From Streptomyces echinatus (GTDB lineage: Bacteria; Actinomycetota; Actinomycetes; Streptomycetales; Streptomycetaceae), in contig NZ_JACHJK010000004.1 in the NCBI RefSeq assembly GCF_014203595.1, positions 434,001 to 498,000 on the forward strand: a DNA stretch of 64,000 nucleotides. Reading direction: 5' to 3'. Made by a program: the position numbers and the translations under genes. Below the pieces are notes generated by a model. It was not told the DNA's origin. It ran no database searches and saw only the letters and a program-made list of their open reading frames with translations. Position 1 is the stretch's first letter. Every line of letters begins with the position of its first letter. Positions 1-11,255 of the stretch are shown here, piece after piece.

Positions 1-2
1 CG

Positions 3-3000
3 GCGACCTGGCCCGCGCTCTTCGAGGCACAGGCCGCCAGGACCCCCGGCGCGACCGCGGTCGTCTTCGAGGACACCGAGCTGAGCTACGCCGGTCTGAA
101 CGGCCGTGCCAACCGGCTCGCCCGCTCGCTGGTCGCCTCCGGAATCGGCCCGGAGAGCGTGGTGGCACTGGCACTGCCGCGCTCGGTCGAGCTGATCACC
201 GCCATGCTCGCGGTCGCCAAGGCGGGCGGCGCGTATCTGCCGCTCGATCTGGAACACCCCGCGGAGCGGATCGCGTTCATGTGCGCGGACGCCGCGCCCG
301 CCTGCGTCGTCATCGGCGAGCGCGGCCCGGCGGGCCTGCCCGGCGACCTGCCCCGGATCACGCTCGACGGCCGGCCCGGCACCCACGAGGACACCGGCCC
401 GGCGGACGGCCCGACCGACACCGGCCTGACCGACACCGGCCTGACCGACAGCGGCCTGACCGACAGCGGCCTGACCGACGCCGACCTGACCGACACCGGC
501 CTGACCGACGCCGACCTGACCGACGCCGACCGGCTCGCCCCGCTGCTGCCGGACCACCCGGCGTACGTCATCTACACGTCCGGCTCCACCGGCCGCCCGA
601 AAGGTGTCGTCGTCACCCATGCCGGTGCGGCGTCGCTCGCCTTCGGGCAGATCGCCCGGCTGGGAGTGGACGAGCGCAGCCGGGTGCTGCAGTTCGCGTC
701 CCCCAGCTTCGACGCGGCGTTCTCCGAGGTGTCGATGGCCCTCCTGTCCGGCGCGGCACTGGTCCTCGCGCGCGCCGAACAGCTCGTCCCGGGCGTCGCC
801 CTGACCGAGCTGGCCGCCAAGCACGCCCTGACCCATGTGACCCTGCCGCCGGCCGTCCTCTCCGTGATGCGGCAGGACGAACTGCCCGCGGACCTGACCC
901 TCAACCTGGCCGGCGAGGCGTGCCCGGCCGAGGTCGTCGCCGCCTGGTCACCCGGCCGCCTGCTGCTCAATGCCTACGGCCCGACCGAGGCCACGGTCTG
1001 CGCGACCATGTCGGACCCCCTGTCCGGCAGCCGTACGCCGCCGATCGGCCGCCCGATCGACAACATGCGCGTGCTCGTGCTGGACGGCGCGCTGCGCCCG
1101 GTGCCCGCGGGGGTCACCGGCGAGCTGTACCTGGCCGGTCCGGGACTGGCGCGGGGCTACCGGGGACGGCCGGCGCTGACCGCGCAGCGGTTCCTCGCCT
1201 GCCCGCCGGAGGCCGCGCGGGTGCCGGGCGAGCGGATGTACCGGACGGGCGACCTCGTGCGGTGGCGTACCGACGGGCAGCTCGAATTCCTCGGCCGCGC
1301 CGACGACCAGGTCAAGATCCGCGGCTTCCGTATCGAACCGGGCGAGATCGAGTCCGTGCTGGCCGCCGGCGACGCCGTGCGCGAGGCCGCCGTGGTCGCC
1401 CGCGAGGACGTCCCCGGAGAGCGGCGCCTGATCGCCTACGTCGTGCCGCACGAGGGGCGGACCGTCGACCCCGTGGAGGTCCGGAGGGCGGCCGGCGAGG
1501 TCCTGCCCCGGCACCTGGTGCCCGCGGCGGTCGTCGTCCTCGACCGGCTCCCGCTGACCCCCAACGGAAAGCTGGACCGCCGCGCGCTGCCCGCCGCCCG
1601 GTTCACCGGCACCGGTACGAGCCGTGCCCCGCGCAGCCCGCGGGAGGAGATCCTGTGCGGCCTGTTCGCGGATGTCACCGGCGCCGCCAAGGTGCACATC
1701 GACGACCACTTCTTCGACCTCGGCGGGCACTCGCTCCTCGCCACGAAGCTGGTGGCCAGGATCAGGCCGGCCTTCGGCGTGGAACTCACCGTCCGCGACA
1801 TCTTCGGCGCACCCACCGTGGCGGAGCTCGCGCGGCGCCTCGACGAGGTCGGCGGGTCACTGCGGCCCGCCGTGACCCGCGCGCAGCGGCCCGAACGGCT
1901 GCCGCTGTCCTTCGCCCAGCGCCGCCTGTGGTTCCTCGGCCAGATGGAGGGCCGGAGCGCGACGTACAACATGCCGGCCGTGCTGCGGCTGACCGGCGAG
2001 CTCGACCGTGCGGCACTGGCCGCGGCGCTCGGCGACCTGGCCGACCGGCACGAGACGCTGCGGACGGTGTTCGGGGAGGTCGACGGGGTGCCGTTCCAGC
2101 GGGTGCTCGACATCCGTCCCGAGCTGCCGTGCACCGACGTCACCCGGCAGTCACTGGACGCCGAGGTCGCCGGGTTCTGCGGCCGGGAGTTCGACCTGGC
2201 CACCGATCCGCCGCTGCGGGCACGGCTCTTCGCACTGTCCCCGACCGAGCACGTACTCGCCCTGGTGATCCACCACATCGCCGGCGACGGCTGGTCGATG
2301 GCCCCGCTGGCGGACGACCTCGCGGCCGCGTACCGGGCCCGGGCCGCCGGACTCGACGACGGTGCGCCCGGACTGCCCGTCCAGTACGCGGACTACACGC
2401 TGTGGCAGCAGCGGTTGCTGGGCACCGAGGAAGACCCGGACAGCCTGATCAACCAGCAGATCCGGTACTGGACGACGGCGCTGGACGGCGCGCCGGAGGA
2501 ACTGCCGCTGCCGGTGGACCGGCAGCGTCCCCCGGTCGCCAGCTACCGGGGCTCCACCGCCCGGTTCGACATCGGCGCCGGCCTTCACGCCCGGCTCACC
2601 GAGCTGGCCCGCCAGAGCGACGCGAGCCTGTTCATGGTGGTCCAGGCGGGCCTGTCCGCCCTGCTCAGCCGGCTGGGCGCCGGTACGGACATCCCCATCG
2701 GGACGGCCATCGCCGGCCGGACCGACGAGAGCCTGGACGGGCTCGTCGGGTTCTTCGTCAACACCCTGGTGCTGCGCACCGACCTCGGCGGTGACCCGTC
2801 GCTGCGCGAACTCATCGCGCGGGTCCGGGAGACGGACCTCAGCGCCTACGCCAACCAGGACCTTCCGTTCGAGCGCCTGGTGGAGATCCTCAACCCGAGC
2901 CGGTCGACGTCACGGCACCCCCTGTTCCAGGTGATGCTGGCGTTCCAGAACCTGGCCGACGTCGAGTTCCGGCTGCCCGGACTGGAGGTGGAGGCCAGGC

Positions 3001-6000
3001 AGCTCTACACCGAGACGGCGAAGTTCGACCTGGCCTTCAGCGTGTTCGAGCGGTTCGACGAGCAGGGCGCGCCGAACGGCCTGACCGGCGTGGTCGAGTA
3101 CGCGGTCGAGCTGTTCGACCCGGCCACCGTCGAGCGGATGCTGGACCGGCTGGTCCGGGTCTTCGAGGCGATGACGGCCGCCCCCGGGACCCGTCTGAGC
3201 GACATCGACGTCCTCGACCCCGCCGAGCGGCGGCTGGTGCTGCACGAGTGGAACGACACCGGCCGGGACGTCGTCCCGGCGGTCTTCCCGGAGCTCTTCC
3301 AGGCGCAGGTGGCCGCGACCCCCGACGCGGTCGCGATCCGCTACGAGGGCACCGCGCTCACCTACCGCGAGCTGAACGGGAACGCCAACCGGCTGGCCCG
3401 GCATCTGGCCGCGCGCGGGGTGGGGCCGGACGACTACGTCGCGCTCGCGCTGCCCCGGTCGATCGAGCTGACCACGGCCATGCTGGCGGTGCTGAAGGCC
3501 GGTGCCGCCTATCTGCCGGTGGACCCGGACTACCCCGCGGAGCGCGTCGCGTTCATGCTCGGCGACGCCGCGCCGCGGTGCGTGCTGACCGCGGCGGACA
3601 GCGCGGTCCCGCTGCCCGCCGGGCTGGAGCGGATCGCCCTCGACGACGCGACCCGCGCGGCCGTCCGCGCACTGCCGGACGGGAACCTGACGGACGACGA
3701 CCGCGTGGCGCCCCTGCGGCCGGGGCATGCCGCCTACGTCATCTACACCTCCGGCTCCACCGGCGTGCCCAAGGGTGTCGTGGTCTCCCACGCGGGCATC
3801 GCCGGCCGGATGGGCAGCGAGATCGAGCGCCTGGAGGTCAGGCCGGACAGCGTCGTACTGCAGTTCGCGTCGCCCAGCTTCGACGGCGCCTTCTCCGACA
3901 TGTGCATGGCTCTGCTGGCCGGTGCGACGCTCGTCGTGGCGCCGAGGGAGAGGACGCTGCCGGGACCGGCACTGAGCGCGCTGATGCACGAGCAGGGCAT
4001 CACCCATGTGACCCTGCCGCCGCCCGTGCTCGCGGCCCTGCCGGACGACGGCCTGCCCGCGCCGATGATGCTGATCATGGCCGGCGACGCCTGCCCGGCC
4101 GACATCGTCGGCCGCTGGGCACCCGGCCGCCGGATGGTCAACGCCTACGGCCCGACCGAGGCGACCGTCTGCGCCACCATCAGCGACCAGCTGGTCCCCG
4201 ACGGCACCCTGCCCCCCATCGGACGTCCGCTGGACAACACCCGGCTGTACGTCCTCGACGACCGGCTGCGGCCCACTCCGCCGGGCGTGGCCGGCGAGCT
4301 CTACATCGCGGGTGAGGCCCTGGCGCGCGGTTATCTGCGGCGCCCGGGACTGACCGCCGGCCGGTTCGTGGCCTGCCCGTTCGGCGCCCCCGGCGAGCGG
4401 ATGTACCGGACCGGGGACGTGGTCCGGTGGCGCGGCGACGGCCAGCTCGAATTCGTCGGCCGCTCCGACGACCAGGTGAAGGTCCGCGGCTTCCGGATCG
4501 AACTCGGCGAGGTGGAGGCGGCGCTGACCGCCCACCCCGGCGTGGCGCAGGCCGTCGTCGTGCCTCGGGAGGACCAGCCGGGCGGCAGACGCCTCGTCGG
4601 CTATGTCGTCCCCAGCGGGGACGATCCCGCCGTGGCGAAGGACCGGGACGAGCGCCGGGTGGAGGAGTGGCAGCTCACCTACGAATCGCTCTACACCGGC
4701 GGGGAGACGGCCGGGTTCGGCGAGGACTTCTCGGGCTGGAACAGCAGCTACGACGGCCTGCCGATCCCCGTCGACCAGATGCGCGCCTGGCGCGACGCGA
4801 CCGTCGACCGGATCCTCGAACTGCGGCCGAAGCGGCTGCTCGAGATCGGCATGGGCACCGGGCTGCTCTTGTCGAAGATCGCGCCGGAGTGCGAGAGCTA
4901 CTGGGGCACCGACATCTCGCCCCGGATCGTCGAGGGAGTCCGCGGCCAGGTGGCCCGGGACCCGCGGCTGGCCGACCGCGTCGAGGTACGCGTCCAGCCG
5001 GCCCACGACCTCGACGGGCTGCCGGCGGGACACTTCGACACGGTGGTGCTGAATTCCGTCGTGCAGTACTTCCCGAACGCCGGGTATCTGGAGAAGGTGC
5101 TGCGGGGCCTGCTCGGGCTGCTGGCCCCGGGCGGCCGGGTGTTCGTCGGCGACGTACGCAACCTGCACCTGCTGGAGGGGCTGCGCACGGCCGTCGAGCT
5201 GGGCCGCCCGGCCGGCGCGGCGAACGGCGAGGCGCTGCGTGCGGCCATCGGGCAGTCCGTCTCCCTGGAGAAGGAACTGCTGATCGACCCCGCCTTCTTC
5301 ACCGGCCTGGACACCGCGGCCGACCTCCGCGTCAAGCGCTCGGAGTTCCGCAACGAGCTGACCGCGCACCGATTCGATGTCGTCCTCCACAAGCAGCCGT
5401 ACGAGCGCGTCGACACCGACGCCGCCCGTGAGCTCACCTGGGGTGCCGACGTCACCGGCCTGGACGTGCTGGCGGACCGGCTGGCCGCGGCGCACCCCGC
5501 GCCCGTCCGGCTGCGCGGCGTCCCCGACCCGCGGGTCGCGCACGAACTCGCGGCGGTACGCGTCCTGGCCGACGGCGGCACGCCGGAAGCCGCCCGCGAC
5601 CGGCTGGCGGAACGGGACGACGCCCTGCCGGATCCCGAGGGCTTCGCCGGGCCGGCCGGCCGGGCGGGCTACCGCGCCCTGGTGCTGCCTCCGGGCGAGG
5701 ACGGGACGCTCGACGTCCTGTTCGTGGAGCGCGGCGCGACCGGGGTGCCCACGACCGGGTACCGGCCGCGGCGCTCCGGAGCCCGGCCGCCGACCAACGA
5801 CCCGTCCCGGTCCGCGGAAGCCGTCTCCCTGGTCGCCGCGGTCAAGGCCCGCCTGCAGGACACCCTGCCCCCCCACATGGTCCCCTCGGCGCTGGTCGTA
5901 CTGGATCAGCTGCCGCTGACGCCGAACGGCAAGGTGGACCGGCGCGCACTGCCCGCACCGGACCGGGCCGGCGCCGGGAGCGGCCGGGGGCCGCGGGACG

Positions 6001-6263
6001 AGCGCGAGGAAGTGCTGTGCCGGCTGTTCGCGGAGCTGCTCGGCGTGCCCCGGGTCGGCATCGACGACGACTTCTTCGACCTCGGCGGCCACTCGCTGCT
6101 GGCGACCCGGCTGGTGTCCCGGATCCGGTCGACGCTGGGCGTCGACCTCGCCATCCCGGATCTGTTCAACGCGACCACGGTCGAGAAGCTCTCGGGCCGG
6201 CTGGCCGTGGCGCGCAAGCGTGAACGGCCGGTGCTGCGCCCGCGTTCGCGCCCGACAAGTTAA
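3..6263 (+). CDS. Nonribosomal peptide synthetase, 3' part: A-T-C-A(N-MT)-T
   Basis: This gene is open to the left edge, so its start and any earlier modules lie outside the window. Domains in order: an adenylation domain (about nt 20-1600; [41 protein letters not shown]), a carrier domain (DLGGHSLL, about 1720), a condensation domain (about 1880-3240, intact HHIAGDG), a second adenylation domain (about 3290-4620 and 5830-5970) split by an N-methyltransferase (about 4640-5800; [11 protein letters not shown]), and a last carrier domain (DLGGHSLL, about 6080). There is no thioesterase, reductase or epimerase; the protein ends shortly after the carrier domain. By-eye pocket residues read D-A-S-T-N-A-A-V-C for A1 and D-G-S-T-I-A-A-V-C for A2, close to tyrosine-type codes, so aromatic substrates are inferred, the second N-methylated. 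It is probably cotranslated with the halogenase 11 nt downstream. Confidence 0.96.
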   Translation, partial: ATWPALFEAQAARTPGATAVVFEDTELSYAGLNGRANRLARSLVASGIGPESVVALALPRSVELITAMLAVAKAGGAYLPLDLEHPAERIAFMCADAAPACVVIGERGPAGLPGDLPRITLDGRPGTHEDTGPADGPTDTGLTDTGLTDSGLTDSGLTDADLTDTGLTDADLTDADRLAPLLPDHPAYVIYTSGSTGRPKGVVVTHAGAASLAFGQIARLGVDERSRVLQFASPSFDAAFSEVSMALLSGAALVLARAEQLVPGVALTELAAKHALTHVTLPPAVLSVMRQDELPADLTLNLAGEACPAEVVAAWSPGRLLLNAYGPTEATVCATMSDPLSGSRTPPIGRPIDNMRVLVLDGALRPVPAGVTGELYLAGPGLARGYRGRPALTAQRFLACPPEAARVPGERMYRTGDLVRWRTDGQLEFLGRADDQVKIRGFRIEPGEIESVLAAGDAVREAAVVAREDVPGERRLIAYVVPHEGRTVDPVEVRRAAGEVLPRHLVPAAVVVLDRLPLTPNGKLDRRALPAARFTGTGTSRAPRSPREEILCGLFADVTGAAKVHIDDHFFDLGGHSLLATKLVARIRPAFGVELTVRDIFGAPTVAELARRLDEVGGSLRPAVTRAQRPERLPLSFAQRRLWFLGQMEGRSATYNMPAVLRLTGELDRAALAAALGDLADRHETLRTVFGEVDGVPFQRVLDIRPELPCTDVTRQSLDAEVAGFCGREFDLATDPPLRARLFALSPTEHVLALVIHHIAGDGWSMAPLADDLAAAYRARAAGLDDGAPGLPVQYADYTLWQQRLLGTEEDPDSLINQQIRYWTTALDGAPEELPLPVDRQRPPVASYRGSTARFDIGAGLHARLTELARQSDASLFMVVQAGLSALLSRLGAGTDIPIGTAIAGRTDESLDGLVGFFVNTLVLRTDLGGDPSLRELIARVRETDLSAYANQDLPFERLVEILNPSRSTSRHPLFQVMLAFQNLADVEFRLPGLEVEARQLYTETAKFDLAFSVFERFDEQGAPNGLTGVVEYAVELFDPATVERMLDRLVRVFEAMTAAPGTRLSDIDVLDPAERRLVLHEWNDTGRDVVPAVFPELFQAQVAATPDAVAIRYEGTALTYRELNGNANRLARHLAARGVGPDDYVALALPRSIELTTAMLAVLKAGAAYLPVDPDYPAERVAFMLGDAAPRCVLTAADSAVPLPAGLERIALDDATRAAVRALPDGNLTDDDRVAPLRPGHAAYVIYTSGSTGVPKGVVVSHAGIAGRMGSEIERLEVRPDSVVLQFASPSFDGAFSDMCMALLAGATLVVAPRERTLPGPALSALMHEQGITHVTLPPPVLAALPDDGLPAPMMLIMAGDACPADIVGRWAPGRRMVNAYGPTEATVCATISDQLVPDGTLPPIGRPLDNTRLYVLDDRLRPTPPGVAGELYIAGEALARGYLRRPGLTAGRFVACPFGAPGERMYRTGDVVRWRGDGQLEFVGRSDDQVKVRGFRIELGEVEAALTAHPGVAQAVVVPREDQPGGRRLVGYVVPSGDDPAVAKDRDERRVEEWQLTYESLYTGGETAGFGEDFSGWNSSYDGLPIPVDQMRAWRDATVDRILELRPKRLLEIGMGTGLLLSKIAPECESYWGTDISPRIVEGVRGQVARDPRLADRVEVRVQPAHDLDGLPAGHFDTVVLNSVVQYFPNAGYLEKVLRGLLGLLAPGGRVFVGDVRNLHLLEGLRTAVELGRPAGAANGEALRAAIGQSVSLEKELLIDPAFFTGLDTAADLRVKRSEFRNELTAHRFDVVLHKQPYERVDTDAARELTWGADVTGLDVLADRLAAAHPAPVRLRGVPDPRVAHELAAVRVLADGGTPEAARDRLAERDDALPDPEGFAGPAGRAGYRALVLPPGEDGTLDVLFVERGATGVPTTGYRPRRSGARPPTNDPSRSAEAVSLVAAVKARLQDTLPPHMVPSALVVLDQLPLTPNGKVDRRALPAPDRAGAGSGRGPRDEREEVLCRLFAELLGVPRVGIDDDFFDLGGHSLLATRLVSRIRSTLGVDLAIPDLFNATTVEKLSGRLAVARKRERPVLRPRSRPTS
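413..532 (+). repeat. In-frame 15-nt minisatellite inside the first A domain
   Basis: Eight consecutive 15-nt units begin gaccgac and differ at only a few positions. They encode a five-residue repeat of the form T-D-x-x-L, located between the A2 and A3 core motifs. The second A domain of the same protein has only a short GNLTDDD stretch at this place, so the array is an expansion in a variable loop. The reading frame is kept throughout. Confidence 0.93.
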
Positions 6264-6274
6264 GGAGATTGTCC

Positions 6275-7765
6275 GTGTCATCTGCGGAAGAGTTCGATGT
6301 CGTCGTGGTCGGCGGTGGCCCGAGCGGCTCGACCGTCGCGTCCTTCGTCGCCAAGCAGGGACACCGGGTGCTGCTGCTCGAGAAGGAGTCCTTCCCGCGC
6401 TACCAGATCGGTGAGTCACTGCTGCCGGCGACCGTGCACGGCATCTGCGGTCTGCTGGGTGTCTCCGAGGAGATCGAGCGGGCCGGTTTCACCCGCAAGC
6501 TCGGCGGCACCTTCCGGTGGGGCAGCAGCCCCGAGCCGTGGTCGTTCGCCTTCGCCATCTCGCCCCGGATGGCCGGCCCGACCTCCTACGCCTATCAGGT
6601 CGAGCGGATGAAGTTCGACGACATCCTGCTCAAGCACTCCCGCAAGCTCGGGGTGGACGTGCGCGAGAACTGCGCCGTGACCGAGGTGATCGAGGACGGC
6701 GAGCGGGTCCACGGGGTCGTCTACACCGACGCGGCCGGCGCCCGGCACACGGTCCACGCGCGGTACGTCGTCGACGCGTCCGGCAACAAGAGCCGGATCC
6801 ACCGCCGGGCCGGCGGCGAACGCACCTACTCGGACTACTTCCGCAACATCGCGATCTTCGGCTACTTCGAAGGCGGCAAGCGGATGCCCGCGCCGAAGCA
6901 GGGCAACATCTTCTGCGCCGCCTTCGACGAGGGCTGGTTCTGGTACATCCCGCTGGGCGACGACCTCACCAGCGTGGGCGCGGTGGTGACCCGGGAGTTC
7001 GCGGACTCGGTGCAGGGCGACCCCGCCGAAGCGCTCGCGCGGCTCATCGCGAAGTGCCCCCGGATCGACGACCTGCTGGCCGACGCCGAACGCGTCACGG
7101 AGGGCGTGTACGGCCAGGTGCGCGTCCGGAAGGACTACTCGTACAGCAACAGCCGCTACTGGCGCCCGGGAATGGTGCTGGTCGGGGATGCCGCGTGCTT
7201 CATCGACCCGGTCTTCTCCTCGGGGGTGCACCTCGCGACCTACAGCGCCCTGCTCGCCGCGAGGTCCATCAACTCCGTGCTGGCGGGCGACCTCGGCGAG
7301 GAGGAGAGCTTCGCCGAGTTCGACGCCCGCTACCGCCACGAGTTCGGGCTGTTCTACGAGTTCCTGGTGTCGTTCTACGACATGAACAGCGACCACGAGT
7401 CGTACTTCTGGCAGGCGAAGAAGGTCACCAACTTCGCGGACTCGGAGCTCGCGGCCTTCGTCGAGCTGGTGGGCGGGGTGGCCTCCCTCGACGGCGCCTT
7501 CGTGGACGCCGACTCGGTACGGACGCGGTTCCAGCACACCGCCGGTGAACTCGAGCGGTCGGTGGCCCAGGTCGACCGGACCGGCGGGGACGACGCCACT
7601 GCGCTGTACCAGTCGGAGATCATGGGCAGCGTCATGGAGCAGGGCACCCAGATCCAGGTCCACGCCGCGCTCGGCAACGACCTCGATCCGGCGGAAGCGC
7701 TGTTCTCCGGCGGGCTGGTGCCCTCCGCCGACGGCCTGCGCTGGGTGGCGTCGGCCGAGCAGTGA
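6275..7765 (+). CDS. FAD-dependent halogenase (carrier-protein-tethered type)
   Basis: The product is a flavin-dependent halogenase of 496 residues. It has an N-terminal FAD-binding GGGPSG motif, the GESLLP segment, the halogenase WxWxIP signature as W-F-W-Y-I-P (about residue 222), and a GDAACFIDPVFSSGVH segment. These resemble the BhaA/PltA group, which chlorinates aromatic substrates bound to a carrier protein, rather than free-tryptophan halogenases. The GTG at 6275 has AAGGAG at 6262-6267, seven nt upstream and overlapping the NRPS stop, so it is preferred over the TTG at 6269. Its place directly behind an NRPS with tyrosine-like A-domain codes suggests it chlorinates a carrier-bound tyrosyl residue. 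That substrate is inference. Confidence 0.93.
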   Translation: MSSAEEFDVVVVGGGPSGSTVASFVAKQGHRVLLLEKESFPRYQIGESLLPATVHGICGLLGVSEEIERAGFTRKLGGTFRWGSSPEPWSFAFAISPRMAGPTSYAYQVERMKFDDILLKHSRKLGVDVRENCAVTEVIEDGERVHGVVYTDAAGARHTVHARYVVDASGNKSRIHRRAGGERTYSDYFRNIAIFGYFEGGKRMPAPKQGNIFCAAFDEGWFWYIPLGDDLTSVGAVVTREFADSVQGDPAEALARLIAKCPRIDDLLADAERVTEGVYGQVRVRKDYSYSNSRYWRPGMVLVGDAACFIDPVFSSGVHLATYSALLAARSINSVLAGDLGEEESFAEFDARYRHEFGLFYEFLVSFYDMNSDHESYFWQAKKVTNFADSELAAFVELVGGVASLDGAFVDADSVRTRFQHTAGELERSVAQVDRTGGDDATALYQSEIMGSVMEQGTQIQVHAALGNDLDPAEALFSGGLVPSADGLRWVASAEQ

Positions 7766-7810
7766 GCCCGAAGCCCTGACATGTGGTCGCCCCGCGTCGA
7801 AGCTGAGGCA

Positions 7811-7852
7811 ACGGCCGGGGCCGCCACCCCCCACAGGAGAGGCCCCGGCCGT
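7811..7852 (+). terminator. Terminator closing the NRPS-halogenase operon
   Basis: A perfect 12-bp inverted repeat (acggccggggcc / ggccccggccgt) with an 18-nt loop lies 46 nt after the halogenase stop. It probably marks the right edge of the biosynthetic cluster, because the next genes are of ordinary chromosomal type. Confidence 0.8.
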
Positions 7853-8058
7853 CGCGCTGACGGGCCGCGCGCGACCCGTACCTTCTTCAGCGCCGTGAGT
7901 GCGGTTTCTGTCACACCCCGGCCACGCCGGAACCTCACCCTGTGCACATCCGAACCCGGTCACGAGTTAGTTGCATCTTCTACAGACATGGACGAGCAGC
8001 GGTTTAACGCCGTAACGTGCCTTTCGCGCCGACCGAAGACAGGCGTAAAGGGAGTACG

Positions 8059-8720
8059 GTGCTGGGGGACGACGCGGAGCTGACCGCCGCGGTGCGTGCG
8101 GCACAGGACGGGGACGAGACCGCGTTCCGTACGGTGTACCGCGCCGTGCATCCACGGCTGCTCGGATACGTACGCACGCTGGTGGGCGATCCGGACGCCG
8201 AGGACGTCGCGTCCGAGGCCTGGCTCCAGATCGCCCGCGACCTCGACCGGTTCAGCGGTGACGCCGACCGGTTCCGCGGCTGGGCCGCCCGCATAGCCCG
8301 CAACCGCGCCCTGGACCACATACGCATGCGCGGCCGCCGTCCCGCCATAGGCGGCGACGAGACGGAGCTGACCGGAAGAGCCGCCGAGTCCGACACGGCC
8401 GGCGAGGCCATCGAGGCCCTGGCCACCGACAGCACCCTCTCCCTGATCGCCCGGCTCCCGCAGGACCAGGCCGAGGCGGTCGTCCTGCGCGTGGTGGTGG
8501 GCCTGGACGCCAAGACCGCCGCCGAGACCCTCGGCAAACGCGCGGGTGCCGTCCGTACCGCCGCGCACCGCGGCCTCAAACGGCTCGCCGAGCTGATCGG
8601 CGCGGATCCGGAATCGGCGGGCGGACTCGACGCGCTTCCGCCCCAGCGAGAACCGCGCCGTGGTGCGGTGACGTCCGCAACTGTGACGCATACGCGTGCG
8701 CGGACGCAGAAGGACATGTG

Positions 8721-8721
<1 letters not shown>
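8059..8721 (+). CDS. ECF-type sigma-70 family RNA polymerase sigma factor
   Basis: This is a small sigma factor of about 220 residues. Region 2 is visible as D-A-E-D-V-A-S-E-A-W-L followed by the FRGWAARIARNRALDHIR segment. Region 4 follows as a helix-turn-helix around LPQDQAEAVVLRVVVGLDAK. The GTG at 8059 is chosen because GGGAG lies 4 nt upstream; an earlier in-frame GTG at 8017 would add 14 residues of no recognisable domain. The stop overlaps the start of the next gene (TGATG), so the two are translationally coupled and the downstream protein is a likely partner or anti-sigma factor. The target promoters are unknown. Confidence 0.9.
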
Positions 8722-9893
<1,172 letters not shown>

Positions 9894-10350
9894 CCCGAGC
9901 CCGCCTTTTCGGCGTCACTCTCTCCCGCACGTAGAACTGCCGGGCTCCCGCGCCCGCCACCCGCCCCGGCGTCACTCGCTCGTCTCTCCCGCGGCGCCCG
10001 CCCTCTCCCCGACGCCACTCACCCGCCTCCGCGCCCCCCCGGCGCCTCCCCCGTCCCCCAAGCCGCACCCAACCGGCCGGTGTCGCCCCTCCGCCTGCCT
10101 GTCCCGCCCCTCCCGCACAGTCCACGTCACCCGTCTGACCTGCGATTTTGCTCGATGCGAAAAATTCTCGGCGGGGGGTGTGACGTTTCTGGAGCCCGTG
10201 ACGCAGTACTGAGTGAGCCGACTGGTCATCGGCCGTCGCACTGAGCCGGGGTTCCCCCCGTACCCAAGGCTCGTGCACCTGGCGCGGGCGGGACACGTTC
10301 CCCCGGTCCCGCCCGCGCCCCGCAACTCTCCCCAGCACGTCCGCCGCGTC
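9894..10350. other. Gene-free stretch, C-rich on the + strand
   Basis: No convincing reading frame, RNA gene or clear hairpin was found here. The first 250 bases are strongly C-biased on the + strand (many runs of c with few g). The sequence between 10140 and 10210 is less GC-rich (ttttgctcgatgcgaaaaattc) and could hold a promoter, but I cannot assign it to a gene because the next gene reads towards it. Confidence 0.6.
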
Positions 10351-11175
10351 TCACCAGTGGACGACGACCTTGTCGCCGATCCGCACCTGGGCGAAGAGCG
10401 AGGCCATCGCCGTCTCGTCGCGGACGTTCACGCATCCGTGCGAGCCGCCCGCGTAACCGCGCGCCGCGAAGTCGTACGAGTAGTGCACCGCCTGGCCACC
10501 GCTGAAGAACAGCGCGTACGGCATCGGTGCGTCATAGAGGGTCGACACATGATGCCGTGACTTCCAGTAGACGCTGAACACACCCTCACGGGTCGGGGTG
10601 TACTCCGTACCGAAGCGCACGGACATCGTGGACAGGGTCCGTCCGTCGACCATCCAGCGCAGCGTCCGGCTGCTCTTGCTGATGCACAGCACCCGCCCGG
10701 CCAGACAGCGCGGATCCGCCGCGTCGACCGGCTGACCGCCCATCGGATACAGCTCCCACCTGCCCGGCGGGCGCGTCATCGCCACCAGCCGTCGCCAGGT
10801 CTCGGTGTCCGTCGCACCGGTGCGCGCGAGCCCGCGCCTGCCCTGGAAGCCGCTGACCGCCTGCTCGGTCGGCCCGTCGTACGACCCCGTCGGCCCGCCG
10901 GTCAGCCAGGCGATCTGACGCAGCCGCGCCTGCAGCTCCCGCACGGCCGGCCCGCTGTCCCCGCGCGACCACAGCACCCGCGGTGCCGGCTGCCCGGCGC
11001 CCGCCGTCCGGCCGGACCCGGCACCGCCGCCGTCCGGCAGCCGGACATGCACCGGAAGGCCGTGTTTCCCGTCGGCGCCCGGCGGCTGCACGGTGCATCC
11101 GCAGAGCGCGGCGAGCGCGGTGACCGCGGCGGCGGCCGAGGCGAGCAGGGCGGCGGGTGTCCCCGAGATCCTCAT
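10351..11175 (-). CDS. L,D-transpeptidase with N-terminal peptidoglycan-binding domain, putative lipoprotein
   Basis: The product is an exported cell-wall enzyme of about 274 residues. An N-terminal hydrophobic segment ends in L-C-G-C, an acceptable lipobox. Next comes a peptidoglycan-binding_1 domain (R-G-D-S-G-P-A-V-R-E-L-Q...), then an ErfK/YbiS/YkuD catalytic domain with the active-site signature S-H-G-C-V-N-V near the C-terminus. Such enzymes make 3-3 crosslinks in peptidoglycan. The ATG at 11175 is chosen because the signal sequence begins right after it and GGAAG lies about 10 nt upstream; a longer frame to 11262 would put about 29 residues before the signal peptide and overlap the divergent gene. 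It is transcribed divergently from the mutase gene. Confidence 0.88.
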   Translation of the reverse strand: MRISGTPAALLASAAAAVTALAALCGCTVQPPGADGKHGLPVHVRLPDGGGAGSGRTAGAGQPAPRVLWSRGDSGPAVRELQARLRQIAWLTGGPTGSYDGPTEQAVSGFQGRRGLARTGATDTETWRRLVAMTRPPGRWELYPMGGQPVDAADPRCLAGRVLCISKSSRTLRWMVDGRTLSTMSVRFGTEYTPTREGVFSVYWKSRHHVSTLYDAPMPYALFFSGGQAVHYSYDFAARGYAGGSHGCVNVRDETAMASLFAQVRIGDKVVVHW

Positions 11176-11255
11176 GCCGAGGATGCTTCCCCGCGTGACC
11201 GGCGCCGAACTACGGGGCATGGTGAGTTGGTACGGGTCGTACTGCGGAGGCATCC

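Noticed and set aside
413..532. CRISPR-like array
   Set aside because: The units are directly adjacent 15-mers without spacers and are translated in frame as part of an adenylation domain.
281..2794. Plus-strand frame of about 840 codons within the NRPS
   Set aside because: It is Arg/Pro-rich out-of-frame reading of the adenylation and condensation domains with no recognisable motif.
3..6263. Terminal thioesterase or epimerase domain in the NRPS
   Set aside because: The protein ends about 20 residues after the last carrier domain, and no GxSxG or epimerase motif was found.
6269..6274. TTG at 6269 as the halogenase start
   Set aside because: It is only one base from the ribosome-binding site, while the GTG at 6275 has ideal spacing.
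2910..6419. Long minus-strand frame (over 1100 codons) opposite the NRPS
   Set aside because: It lies wholly over the NRPS coding strand, is extremely rich in Gly, Arg and Gln, and shows no domain. This is the usual antisense shadow in GC-rich coding DNA.
10213..10560. Plus-strand small protein opposite the L,D-transpeptidase end
   Set aside because: More than half of it is antisense to the conserved catalytic domain, and it has no signal or motif.
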